This document shows positions 7,342-14,868 of a stretch of 64,000 nucleotides of DNA, piece by piece (position 1 is the stretch's first letter; every line of letters begins with the position of its first letter). The notes beneath the pieces were generated by a model, which ran no database searches, was not told where the DNA came from, and was given only the letters and a program-made list of their open reading frames with translations. Source of the DNA: Larkinella terrae (GTDB lineage Bacteria; Bacteroidota; Bacteroidia; Cytophagales; Spirosomataceae); assembly GCF_009668025.1 (NCBI RefSeq), contig NZ_WJXZ01000018.1, forward strand, positions 1-64,000. Reading direction: 5' to 3'. The translations under genes were made by a program, and so were the position numbers.

Positions 7342-9360
7342 ATGGCCACTCGCACTAAAACCTCCAAATCGGCCGCTGCGGCTTATAAACTTGCCAATTT
7401 ACCGGTGGATGGCCGGACCCGCGTCGTAATCGAGCGGGTGACGCCCGAACTCGACGGCGGGCGGTTTCCGATCAAAGCCGTTCCGGGCGACACCATTCCC
7501 GTTGAAGCCGATATTTTTCTGGATGGTCACGACAAACTGGCCGCACGGCTGTTGGTTAAACACGCCGACGATCCGGACTGGACGGAGGTGCCGATGGTTT
7601 TTATCAATAACGACCGCTGGGGCGCGGCTTTTTCGGTCGAAAAACCGGGTCTTTATTCGTACACGTTTGAAGCCTGGGTGGATCATATCGCGTCGTGGCA
7701 GCACGAAGTGAGTCTGAAAGTGGCGGCCGGTCAGCGCATTACGAGTGAGTTGAAAGCCGGGGCGGTTTTTGCCGACGGCATGGCCGAAAAAGCCGAAGGT
7801 GACGACAAACCAACGCTGGAGTGGGTGGCTGGTCTGTTCAGGGAAGGAGCGGAAGAATACAATGAGATTCAGTATAACGAAGCGATCCGGGTGGCCCAAA
7901 GCGAGCAGTTTACGGACTTGCTCAACCGCTACCCCGAACGGCAGCATGCCAGCCGCTTCGGGCGTGAACTGATTATCGATGTCGATCGTCCGAAGGCCGG
8001 TTTTAGCACCTGGTACTGCCTGTTTCCCCGTTCGGCCTCGCAGGAACCGGGCCGGCACGGCACGTTCCGGGATGTTGAAAAACTGCTGCCGCGCATCGAA
8101 GCGATGGGCTTTGACGTGCTGTATCTGCCGCCGATTCATCCCATTGGCCAGGCATTCCGGAAAGGAAAGAACAATAATGTGATGTCGGAACCCGGCGAAC
8201 CCGGCGTTCCTTACGGAATTGGTTCGGAACTCGGCGGCCACACCGCCATTCACCCCGAGCTGGGCACGCTCGACGATTTCAAACACCTGATTGCCATTGC
8301 CAAAAACCACGGGATGGAAGTGGCGATGGATCTGGCGATTCAGGTTTCACCCGATCATCCCTGGGCCAAGGATCACCCGGAATGGTTTAAAAAACGGCCC
8401 GACGGAACCATTCAGTACGCCGAAAATCCGCCCAAGAAATACCAGGATATTTACCCGGTTTATTTCGAAACCGACGACTGGCAGAGTCTCTGGATCGAAA
8501 TGAAGGAAACAATGCTGACCTGGGCGTCGTGGGGCGTTCGGATTATCCGGGTCGATAATCCGCATACCAAACCGTTCCAGTTCTGGGAGTGGCTGATTTC
8601 GGAGGTGAAGAAAGTCTACCCTGATCTGATTTTCCTGGCCGAAGCGTTCACCAAACCGAAGGTGATGCAGCAACTGGCGAAGCGCGGTTTTGCCCAGTCG
8701 TATACTTATTTCACCTGGCGCAACAACAAACGCGAACTGGAGGAATATATGACCGAGCTGACGCAGACCGAAATGAAGAGCTACTACCGCCCGAATTTCT
8801 GGCCGACTACGCACGACATCAACCCCTACATTCTGCAATCGGGTCATGAACCGCAGTTCCTGATCCGGTATTTGCTGGCGGCCACGTTATCCTCCAATTA
8901 CGGCATCTACGGGCCGTCGTTTGAATTGATGGAACACCTGCCGTTTCCGGGCAAGGAAGAATACATCGACTCGGAAAAATACGAAATCCGGCATTGGGAC
9001 TGGAACCGCACCAACCGGCTGACGTACCTGATTGGACTCGTCAACCGCCTTCGGCGGGAAAACCCGGCCCTGCAAACCACCAATAACCTGACGTTTTGCC
9101 GCATCGACGACGACGCGCTGATGGGGTACCTGAAAGTGACCGGCAATAACCGCCTGCTGATGGTAATCAATACCGACGCGTACAACCGCCGGGCTGCCAT
9201 GATCCAGGTGCCTACCTGGCAACTGGGAATCGCTGACGATCAGGAGTATACGGTGTTTGATCTGCTGACCGGTGCATACTATACCTGGAAAGGTCAGTGG
9301 AATTATGTCGAGCTGGATCCGTACCTTTTGCCGATGCACCTGCTGAAGATTGAGGTGTAG
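7342..9360 (+). CDS. glgE: Alpha-1,4-glucan:maltose-1-phosphate maltosyltransferase (GlgE)
   Basis: GlgE (GH13_3) transfers maltosyl units from maltose 1-phosphate to alpha-1,4-glucan. The ATG at 7342 gives 672 residues; an in-frame TTG at 7312 overlapping the preceding gene is less likely. The N-terminal all-beta domains (about 15-190) precede the GH13 barrel. Nucleophile D405 lies in IIRVDNPHTKPFQFWEW, acid/base E434 in FLAEAFTKPKV and the third carboxylate D492 in TTHDINPYIL. The 29-residue spacing of the first two matches the characterised Streptomyces enzyme (D394/E423). Maltokinase (12501) and GlgB (14869) nearby complete the branch. Its 22-bp distance from the Kai response regulator suggests shared transcription. 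Confidence 0.95.
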   Translation: MATRTKTSKSAAAAYKLANLPVDGRTRVVIERVTPELDGGRFPIKAVPGDTIPVEADIFLDGHDKLAARLLVKHADDPDWTEVPMVFINNDRWGAAFSVEKPGLYSYTFEAWVDHIASWQHEVSLKVAAGQRITSELKAGAVFADGMAEKAEGDDKPTLEWVAGLFREGAEEYNEIQYNEAIRVAQSEQFTDLLNRYPERQHASRFGRELIIDVDRPKAGFSTWYCLFPRSASQEPGRHGTFRDVEKLLPRIEAMGFDVLYLPPIHPIGQAFRKGKNNNVMSEPGEPGVPYGIGSELGGHTAIHPELGTLDDFKHLIAIAKNHGMEVAMDLAIQVSPDHPWAKDHPEWFKKRPDGTIQYAENPPKKYQDIYPVYFETDDWQSLWIEMKETMLTWASWGVRIIRVDNPHTKPFQFWEWLISEVKKVYPDLIFLAEAFTKPKVMQQLAKRGFAQSYTYFTWRNNKRELEEYMTELTQTEMKSYYRPNFWPTTHDINPYILQSGHEPQFLIRYLLAATLSSNYGIYGPSFELMEHLPFPGKEEYIDSEKYEIRHWDWNRTNRLTYLIGLVNRLRRENPALQTTNNLTFCRIDDDALMGYLKVTGNNRLLMVINTDAYNRRAAMIQVPTWQLGIADDQEYTVFDLLTGAYYTWKGQWNYVELDPYLLPMHLLKIEV

Positions 9361-9441
9361 CGGACCGTTGCCTCACTAGCCAGTGCGCTCTTGATTGCTT
9401 TAGAGTTATTAAACAATAAGGTAAATACTGTAGAGAAGCGC

Positions 9442-10293
9442 ATGATTCAGCAAGCCATTCAATATCCCGCACTGATTACACATTTGAAAGGATTCAGTAA
9501 TTACACGTGGTTGCACTATTGCGATGGACGTAAATTGCTGTTAGCCAAATCTCTCGGTTATTTTGAAAAGCGGTTGCCCGGTTTTTTTCGGATTCATAAA
9601 ACCGCCATGATTAATCCGCATTATGTGACGGATCTTCAGGCACCGCCGGGCCACAAAATGGCGGGGTCAATTACCTTGAAAGGGGAGATAAAATTGCCCG
9701 TCAGCCGTCGGCGTTGGCACGAAGTGGTCGACCCGATCACGATTGCCATGCTGAAAAGTCCAGCTTCTTTTCAGGCCGCTTCCGCCAGCGACCAGCCGGA
9801 GACCATTCAGCCGGTTCCGGATTCAGTTGAACCAGCTACCCATAACCGGAAACAGCCTTACAAGCACGTCTGGATCGTGATGGCGGATGAAATGAAAGCG
9901 GGACTGGTTCGGCAGTTGATCCATGAAAAATGGCCTCAGTGGTGGATTGAGTTATTCGAGACCGGCACCCGGCTGCAAAATGCCCTGCCCGCTGCGGTGG
10001 GTTCTGATTTGCCTGCCATGATCATTCTCGACGGTAGCGAAACCCGGAGTATGCTGACGCTGAAGTCGATCAAAGAAAGTCGCGACTACCGGTTCATTCC
10101 CACGCTGGTTTTGAGTTCGGCCGGGAGCCAGGATCTTTCCCAGGAGGGCTACGCATCCGGCGCTAACTCTGTCATCGTTCACCCGTCGGACCTGACCCGG
10201 TTTATTCAGGTACTGGAAAAAACATTTCGCTACTGGCTGACGATGGCTGCGGCTCCCAGTGCCTCGGCGATAAACAGGCCATTGGCGGCCTGA
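9442..10293 (+). CDS. LytTR DNA-binding protein with C-terminal degenerate receiver
   Basis: The ATG at 9442 gives 283 residues; the TTG at 9391 is a weaker option. The N-terminal domain (about 10-95) is LytTR: ALITHLKGFSNYTWLHYCDG, KLLLAKSLGYFEKRLPGFFR and IHKTAMINPHYV. A Pro/Ser-rich linker (about 105-130) leads to a receiver-like fold (about 135-265). This has D197 at the phospho-acceptor place (MIILDGSE) but H247 where the invariant Lys should be (VIVHPSD), and only a weak acidic pocket. The order, output first and receiver last, is the reverse of AlgR/LytR regulators. It lies between glgE and an Rcp1-like regulator, so it may regulate this locus. Phosphorylation is doubtful. Confidence 0.88.
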   Translation: MIQQAIQYPALITHLKGFSNYTWLHYCDGRKLLLAKSLGYFEKRLPGFFRIHKTAMINPHYVTDLQAPPGHKMAGSITLKGEIKLPVSRRRWHEVVDPITIAMLKSPASFQAASASDQPETIQPVPDSVEPATHNRKQPYKHVWIVMADEMKAGLVRQLIHEKWPQWWIELFETGTRLQNALPAAVGSDLPAMIILDGSETRSMLTLKSIKESRDYRFIPTLVLSSAGSQDLSQEGYASGANSVIVHPSDLTRFIQVLEKTFRYWLTMAAAPSASAINRPLAA

Positions 10294-10306
10294 TTTTGGC
10301 GGTTGG

Positions 10307-10786
10307 CTAGTACATCGACTTGTGGCTTGGCAGACTGACGGTTTCCCACCAGTATTCCTTTAAGGTCTGGAAGTACTCGACCCATTCTGTAAAATCGGCG
10401 GGTTTCACCACGTACGAGGCAACGCCCAGGTTATACGATTCGGTAATATCTTCAGAATATGCCGAATTGCTAAAAACGATAACCGGAATCTGCCCGATTT
10501 CCGGGCTTCTACTCTTAATTCCATTCAGGCAATTCCAGCCATCTTCCCGGTCGGGCAGGTACAAATCCAGCAAGATCAGTTGAGGAAGGCGGTTTCCGGT
10601 CAGGGCCGTATTGTCGAGGTAGTCAATGGCTTCCGGTTCGGTGGCTACCAGAACGGCCTCAACACCGACGAAACTCTGTTGAATCGCATTTTCTATGATT
10701 AACTGGTGGTCAAGGTTGTCTTCGATAACCAGAATCCGGGGATTCCGATTTTGATTCGGGTTTGATTTAAGGCGGGATATGCTCAT
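10307..10786 (-). CDS. Rcp1-like single-domain response regulator
   Basis: This 159-residue receiver-only protein has an acidic pair in ILVIEDNLDHQL, phospho-acceptor D74 in LILLDLYLPDREDG, a Ser in VIVFSNSAYSED and the conserved Lys in SYVVKPADF. The DREDGW insertion after the aspartate is typical of Rcp1-type receivers. It is transcribed toward the LytTR gene; the two stops are 13 bp apart. No partner kinase is adjacent on this strand; the Kai-operon kinase or a distant phytochrome-like kinase could serve it. Confidence 0.92.
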   Translation of the reverse strand: MSISRLKSNPNQNRNPRILVIEDNLDHQLIIENAIQQSFVGVEAVLVATEPEAIDYLDNTALTGNRLPQLILLDLYLPDREDGWNCLNGIKSRSPEIGQIPVIVFSNSAYSEDITESYNLGVASYVVKPADFTEWVEYFQTLKEYWWETVSLPSHKSMY

Positions 10787-11311
10787 ACACGTGAAGTCAC
10801 AATTCGTTTTTTAATTACTGATTAAGCGCGCAGCCAAATGAAAATGCACCTTGACTCCGTCTGTTTATTAACGGTTTGATTTGCTGGGCGCAACAAATTA
10901 ACTGCCGATTTTGATGCCCAAACGAAAAGAAAATAATATAAATGTGTTGATTTTTAGGCAGTAAAAGTTAGCAGAATTAAAAGTAACAATATATAACTTC
11001 ATTAATGATACGAATAATGATAATTCGTTTAACCGGCCCGCTACCCGGTTTTTAATTTAGTTAACAGACCTACGGCATTTTATAAATTGCTTGAGATTCA
11101 CCCGATTACCAACCGGCAAAACCGGATCGAGTCCGATGGATAAATTTTAAATTCCTGTTGCCCGGTTTGAGGGTTTACTAATTGGAGGGGAAGCTGCCGG
11201 GCAGGTCCGGGGAACGGATTCGGCGGCAAGTGGTGAGCTGGCAGTATTCATCACACCCTGCCAGGAAAATGAAAACAACCAGAGATCAAGTTTAATCTAA
11301 CGGAAAGAAGT
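10787..11311. other. 525-bp AT-rich intergenic region
   Basis: This is the divergent upstream region between the minus-strand response regulator and the small secreted protein. It is AT-rich in the first half (10900-11060) and more balanced later. No ORF, RNA gene or convincing hairpin was seen. It presumably carries both promoters, but no clear TAnnTTTG match could be chosen. Confidence 0.5.
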
Positions 11312-11689
11312 ATGAAAAAGGTAACGCTAATGGCAGTGGTTTGGGTAGGAATGATGGTTACCACACTGCAAACTCAGGCTCAGTCGACCAGCTCGGAAGG
11401 CAATGCCGCCAATCCGGCCATGAGTAAAAATGGTAAAATGCAGCAGCCGGAGGTTGAATCGGGCCGCGCGCGGGCCAAGGTAAGCCGGGAAGTCAGCGGA
11501 TCGCGTCCGGATAGTAACCAGTTGTCCAACAAATTCGGTCGGTCCAGCAAACAAGCCGACCGGGAAGGGCGAGCCCCAAGCAATTCGGACGGTAAGGTTT
11601 CGACCAAAATGAGGCCGAAAGCCGATGCAGCAACGAAGAAGAAACGCAGCAATGGCCGCACCTTCGGCGATACCGGTTCCGAAAATTAA
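11312..11689 (+). CDS. Small secreted hypothetical protein
   Basis: The 125 residues include a clear signal peptide (MKKVTLMAVVWVGMMVTTLQ, cleavage probably after TQAQ at residue 24). The mature part is about 100 residues, rich in Ser, Asn, Lys and Arg, basic and without hydrophobic segments, so it is probably disordered. There are no cysteines and no recognised domain. A strong terminator follows, so the gene is monocistronic. The family was not recognised. Confidence 0.7.
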   Translation: MKKVTLMAVVWVGMMVTTLQTQAQSTSSEGNAANPAMSKNGKMQQPEVESGRARAKVSREVSGSRPDSNQLSNKFGRSSKQADREGRAPSNSDGKVSTKMRPKADAATKKKRSNGRTFGDTGSEN

Positions 11690-11716
11690 CACCGGTTTTC
11701 GATTTTCAAGGTCATA

Positions 11717-11752
11717 AAACCCATTCCAGCCTGAACGTTGGAATGGGTTTTT
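11717..11752 (+). terminator. Rho-independent-type terminator
   Basis: The 12-bp perfect arms aaacccattcca and tggaatgggttt surround a 10-base loop and run into T residues, ending the small secreted protein gene. Confidence 0.85.
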
Positions 11753-11788
11753 ACTATTTCTCTTTTTACTATATTTCTCCATAACCGT

Positions 11789-12394
11789 ATGAGAATCAAG
11801 GGTATTGTTGATGCAGTTCAACACGGCGTAGACCTGTTGAAAGGGGAGGAGGCAATCGATAAAGCTTATTGCAGCCAGAACTCCTACCGGGACGAGCCCA
11901 CGGCTCTGCAAGCCTTTCAAAAGGCCCGGGAAAAAGTGTTCGATGTCAACCGCTGGTCGGATCTGTCGGCGATAACGGCTGATTTCGTTCTGCACGATCA
12001 AATCGGAAATCCCAAACCGGCGGGTCGTCCGGAAGTGGGCGATTTCATCCGCGTAGAGCTGCCCGGCCCCGCACCGGCGAACTGGGTTCAGGTCATCCAG
12101 GTGGAAGATGAAGATCGGAAAGCGGGATTTATCGCCCGGCCCAGCGCCGATCCGAGGGAAAAAAACGGCCCGACGGAACACTTTTTTACTGATGATTCCA
12201 CCAGTACGTTTCGGGTCTCGCTGGTTGGGCTGACGGTTTTTGGCTGTCAGCTTGGCGAAAACGAACGGGCCAACAACCAGAGCCCGGAAGCGGGCGATCG
12301 GTCGGCGATTAACACGATGATTGCGGGAACGGGCTGGCTTTTTTACCAGAAAATCCAGTGGAAAACCTTAACGGATTACCTGGTGGGAATCTAG
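11789..12394 (+). CDS. Hypothetical protein, function unknown
   Basis: The protein has 201 residues from the ATG at 11789; a TTG at 11738 lies inside the terminator hairpin and is rejected. It is soluble, without signal peptide or membrane segment. The N-terminal third is helical and charged. The middle (DFIRVELPGPAPANWVQVIQVE) looks like a small beta-domain, and the end has TGWLFYQKIQWKTLTDYL. The family was not recognised. It precedes maltokinase by 106 bp on the same strand, without an obvious terminator between. Confidence 0.7.
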   Translation: MRIKGIVDAVQHGVDLLKGEEAIDKAYCSQNSYRDEPTALQAFQKAREKVFDVNRWSDLSAITADFVLHDQIGNPKPAGRPEVGDFIRVELPGPAPANWVQVIQVEDEDRKAGFIARPSADPREKNGPTEHFFTDDSTSTFRVSLVGLTVFGCQLGENERANNQSPEAGDRSAINTMIAGTGWLFYQKIQWKTLTDYLVGI

Positions 12395-12500
12395 CCGCGC
12401 GCCCGATTCATCAATTTATAATTCTAGAAATTGGCTTATTTGTCTAATCACTTTGTATACTTACGGGTAGGATTGTTTTGCCTGTAACTCACTTGATTAC

Positions 12501-14177
12501 ATGTTCGATTCAACTGCTTCCAACCTGACCAGTCAGCAATCCTGGGCGAATCTGATGCAGGATCACGACGCCATCCGGTTGCTGGAAACGACGGTTTTGC
12601 CGCCCTACCTGAATTCCTGCCGCTGGTTTGCCGGAAAAGCCCGCCAGCAAGCTTACTTTCGGGTTCAGTTTGCACACGAAATTCCGTATCGGGCTGACGC
12701 GGAAACCAGCGACCAGGCTTTTCTGGTGATTGTTGAAGTGGGTTACGCTGATGGGGAAACTGAAAGTTACCTGCTCCCGCTGTCTTTTGTGGAAAGGGCT
12801 CAGCCGGAAATTCCGCCCAAAGGGATTCTGACGACGGCTTTGTTCGACCAAAAACCGGGCCGGATCGTCGATGCCATTTACGATGAGCGGTTTCGGCGGG
12901 CGCTTTATTTTAATCTGGTCCATCAGGAAACGCTGACGCAGCAAAGCGGACAACTCCGGTTTCACCGGGGACGCGGGCTGGCGGCTGACGACATTGACGC
13001 CGAGGTGAGCAGTCGCGTGCTTCCGGTCGATTCGAGCAATTCGGCGCTGGTTTTTGGCATTTCGTCGCAGGGCGAAAAATACTTTCTGAAACTTTACCGC
13101 AAACTGTTTCAGGAAACGAATCCGGAAGTGGAACTGGTGAGTTTTCTGACGGAGAAAAGTAATTTTGACCATATTCCGGCCTACGCGGGAAGTGTGGTCT
13201 GGGAGCAGGAAACGGGGGCGGATGTAACGCTGGGCATGATGCAGCGGATGGTTGAAAACCGCCACGATAGCTGGAACCAGACGGGCGATGACCTTAACGA
13301 TTTTCTGTATGCGGTTCCGAACCGCCTGTTTTCGGTAAAAGAAGAAGTATTCGAGCGCGTGGAATTGCTGGGCAGGCGAACGGGGCAGATGCACCTGGCG
13401 CTGTACAATTCTGACCCGGACGAAGCGGCTTTTGCGCCCGAACCGTTCAGCGACGAGTACCGGGAGTTCATCATTCAGCGGTTTGAAAATCTGTTGGAAC
13501 GCCGGTATAACCTGCTGATCGACAATTACGTGAAGCTCGATCCGCTGGCGCAGCGTCTGGCGTGGGTCTTTATGGAAGCGAAGGAAATGATCGATGAGTT
13601 TGTTGATGATTTCAGAAACCGCCCGCTCGAATCGCTCCGGATCCGGATTCACGGGGATTATCACCTGGGGCAAGTGCTGGTAACCGGTAAAGACTTCATT
13701 ATCATTGATTTCGAAGGCGAACCGGAAAGCAGTATTGCCGAACGGAAGATCAAGCACTCGCCCCTGAAAGATGTCGCCGGGATGATTCGGTCGTACCACT
13801 ACGCGGTTTCTGCCAAGTTGTTTGGCAGTACCGAAACGGCGGGTATCGAGCCCGATCACCTGCAACGCGTTTCCGAACGCTGGTTCAAATTGATTCGGGA
13901 TACGTATCTCGACGCATACCTGGAAACCATCGGGAGCCCACATCCGCTGTTTAAGAACAACAGCGAAGTAAATTTCCTGTTGCTGGTTTACCTGCTCGAA
14001 AAGGCGGTTTACGAACTCGGTTACGAAATCAGCTACCGACCCGCCTGGGTCAAGATTCCGCTGAAAGGAATCATGGACGTGATTCGGGAAATTGAAAAAA
14101 TACGAATTGCCGATCCAACGCGGGATTCGGAACTTCCGCTGCTGCAGGTAGGCTTGTTGCAGTCGAAAAAAGAGTAA
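12501..14177 (+). CDS. Maltokinase (Mak/Pep2-type)
   Basis: Maltokinase phosphorylates maltose with ATP to maltose 1-phosphate, the donor used by GlgE. The 558 residues have an N-terminal cap typical of Mak (CRWFAGKARQQAYFRVQFA) and a C-terminal aminoglycoside-phosphotransferase-like lobe. The catalytic loop is HGDYHLGQVL with D386, and the metal-binding motif is IIDFEGEP with D403. It is longer than mycobacterial Mak (about 455) and resembles the Mak half of TreS-Mak fusions, but no trehalose synthase domain is attached or encoded in the window. It sits with glgE (7342) and glgB (14869), so a role in the GlgE glucan pathway is strongly supported. Confidence 0.9.
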   Translation: MFDSTASNLTSQQSWANLMQDHDAIRLLETTVLPPYLNSCRWFAGKARQQAYFRVQFAHEIPYRADAETSDQAFLVIVEVGYADGETESYLLPLSFVERAQPEIPPKGILTTALFDQKPGRIVDAIYDERFRRALYFNLVHQETLTQQSGQLRFHRGRGLAADDIDAEVSSRVLPVDSSNSALVFGISSQGEKYFLKLYRKLFQETNPEVELVSFLTEKSNFDHIPAYAGSVVWEQETGADVTLGMMQRMVENRHDSWNQTGDDLNDFLYAVPNRLFSVKEEVFERVELLGRRTGQMHLALYNSDPDEAAFAPEPFSDEYREFIIQRFENLLERRYNLLIDNYVKLDPLAQRLAWVFMEAKEMIDEFVDDFRNRPLESLRIRIHGDYHLGQVLVTGKDFIIIDFEGEPESSIAERKIKHSPLKDVAGMIRSYHYAVSAKLFGSTETAGIEPDHLQRVSERWFKLIRDTYLDAYLETIGSPHPLFKNNSEVNFLLLVYLLEKAVYELGYEISYRPAWVKIPLKGIMDVIREIEKIRIADPTRDSELPLLQVGLLQSKKE

Positions 14178-14200
14178 GTTTGTGGTAAACGCATCGTGGT

Positions 14201-14794
14201 ATGGAAATAACCAGTCTGGATCAGTTGGATTTAACGCGGCAATACACCTACGCCGATTACCTGAGCTGGCGAATGCAGGAGCGGCTGGAGTTGATTCGGG
14301 GCTATATCTGGAAAATGTCACCCGCACCGAGTCGTCGGCATCAGCAGTTGGTGGGAAAATTCTTTTTGCCGTTTGGTAATTACCTGAAAGGAAAACCGTG
14401 TCAGGTTTTTATTGCTCCTTTCGATGTTCGGCTGCCGCGAACGAATAAAATCACGAATGAGTCCATTGTCACGGTCGTTCAGCCGGATTTGTGCATCATT
14501 TGCGACAGATCGAAGCTGGACGATGCCGGTTGCGTTGGGGCGCCCGATCTGGTGATTGAGGTATTGTCGAAAGGCAACACCAAAAAAGAAATGAAGGAAA
14601 AATTCAGCGCCTACGAAGAAGCTGGTGTTCGTGAATACTGGGTGGTTCTGCCGGAGTACAACAATGTATTGGTTTATACCCTGAACGAACAGGGGCAGTT
14701 TATCAGCCAACATCCTTACGATGAAAGCGATATGATTTCGCCGGCCATTTTTCCGGAATTACAGATTGATCTGCGCGAAGTTTTTGAAGAGTAA
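14201..14794 (+). CDS. Uma2-family (DUF820) putative endonuclease
   Basis: This 197-residue protein has the PD-(D/E)XK-like Uma2 pattern: the N-terminal YTYADYLSWRMQERLELIRG, the central VQPDLCIICDRSKLDDAGCVGAPDLVIEV and the KEKFSAYEEAGVREYWVV helix. The Asp of QPDL and the Asp/Glu of PDLVIEVLS are the likely metal ligands. Uma2 proteins are abundant in Cytophagales and cyanobacteria but poorly understood. It is inserted between maltokinase (23 bp upstream) and glgB (74 bp downstream) and has no evident tie to glucan metabolism. Confidence 0.9.
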   Translation: MEITSLDQLDLTRQYTYADYLSWRMQERLELIRGYIWKMSPAPSRRHQQLVGKFFLPFGNYLKGKPCQVFIAPFDVRLPRTNKITNESIVTVVQPDLCIICDRSKLDDAGCVGAPDLVIEVLSKGNTKKEMKEKFSAYEEAGVREYWVVLPEYNNVLVYTLNEQGQFISQHPYDESDMISPAIFPELQIDLREVFEE

Positions 14795-14868
14795 AACCGG
14801 CTCGAATCAGGTTGATTCTTCGGTAAAAAAATGCCTATATTTCACGGGCTAAACGAAATAGCTTTCCT

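Noticed and set aside
7399-8310. A 303-codon minus-strand frame opposite glgE
   Set aside because: It lies fully inside a well-supported GH13 gene and shows typical antisense composition.
12510-14327. A 605-codon open frame on the minus strand opposite maltokinase
   Set aside because: It is a shadow of the real plus-strand gene: its translation is rich in Arg, Gln, Phe and His with no family motif, while the plus frame has clear kinase motifs.
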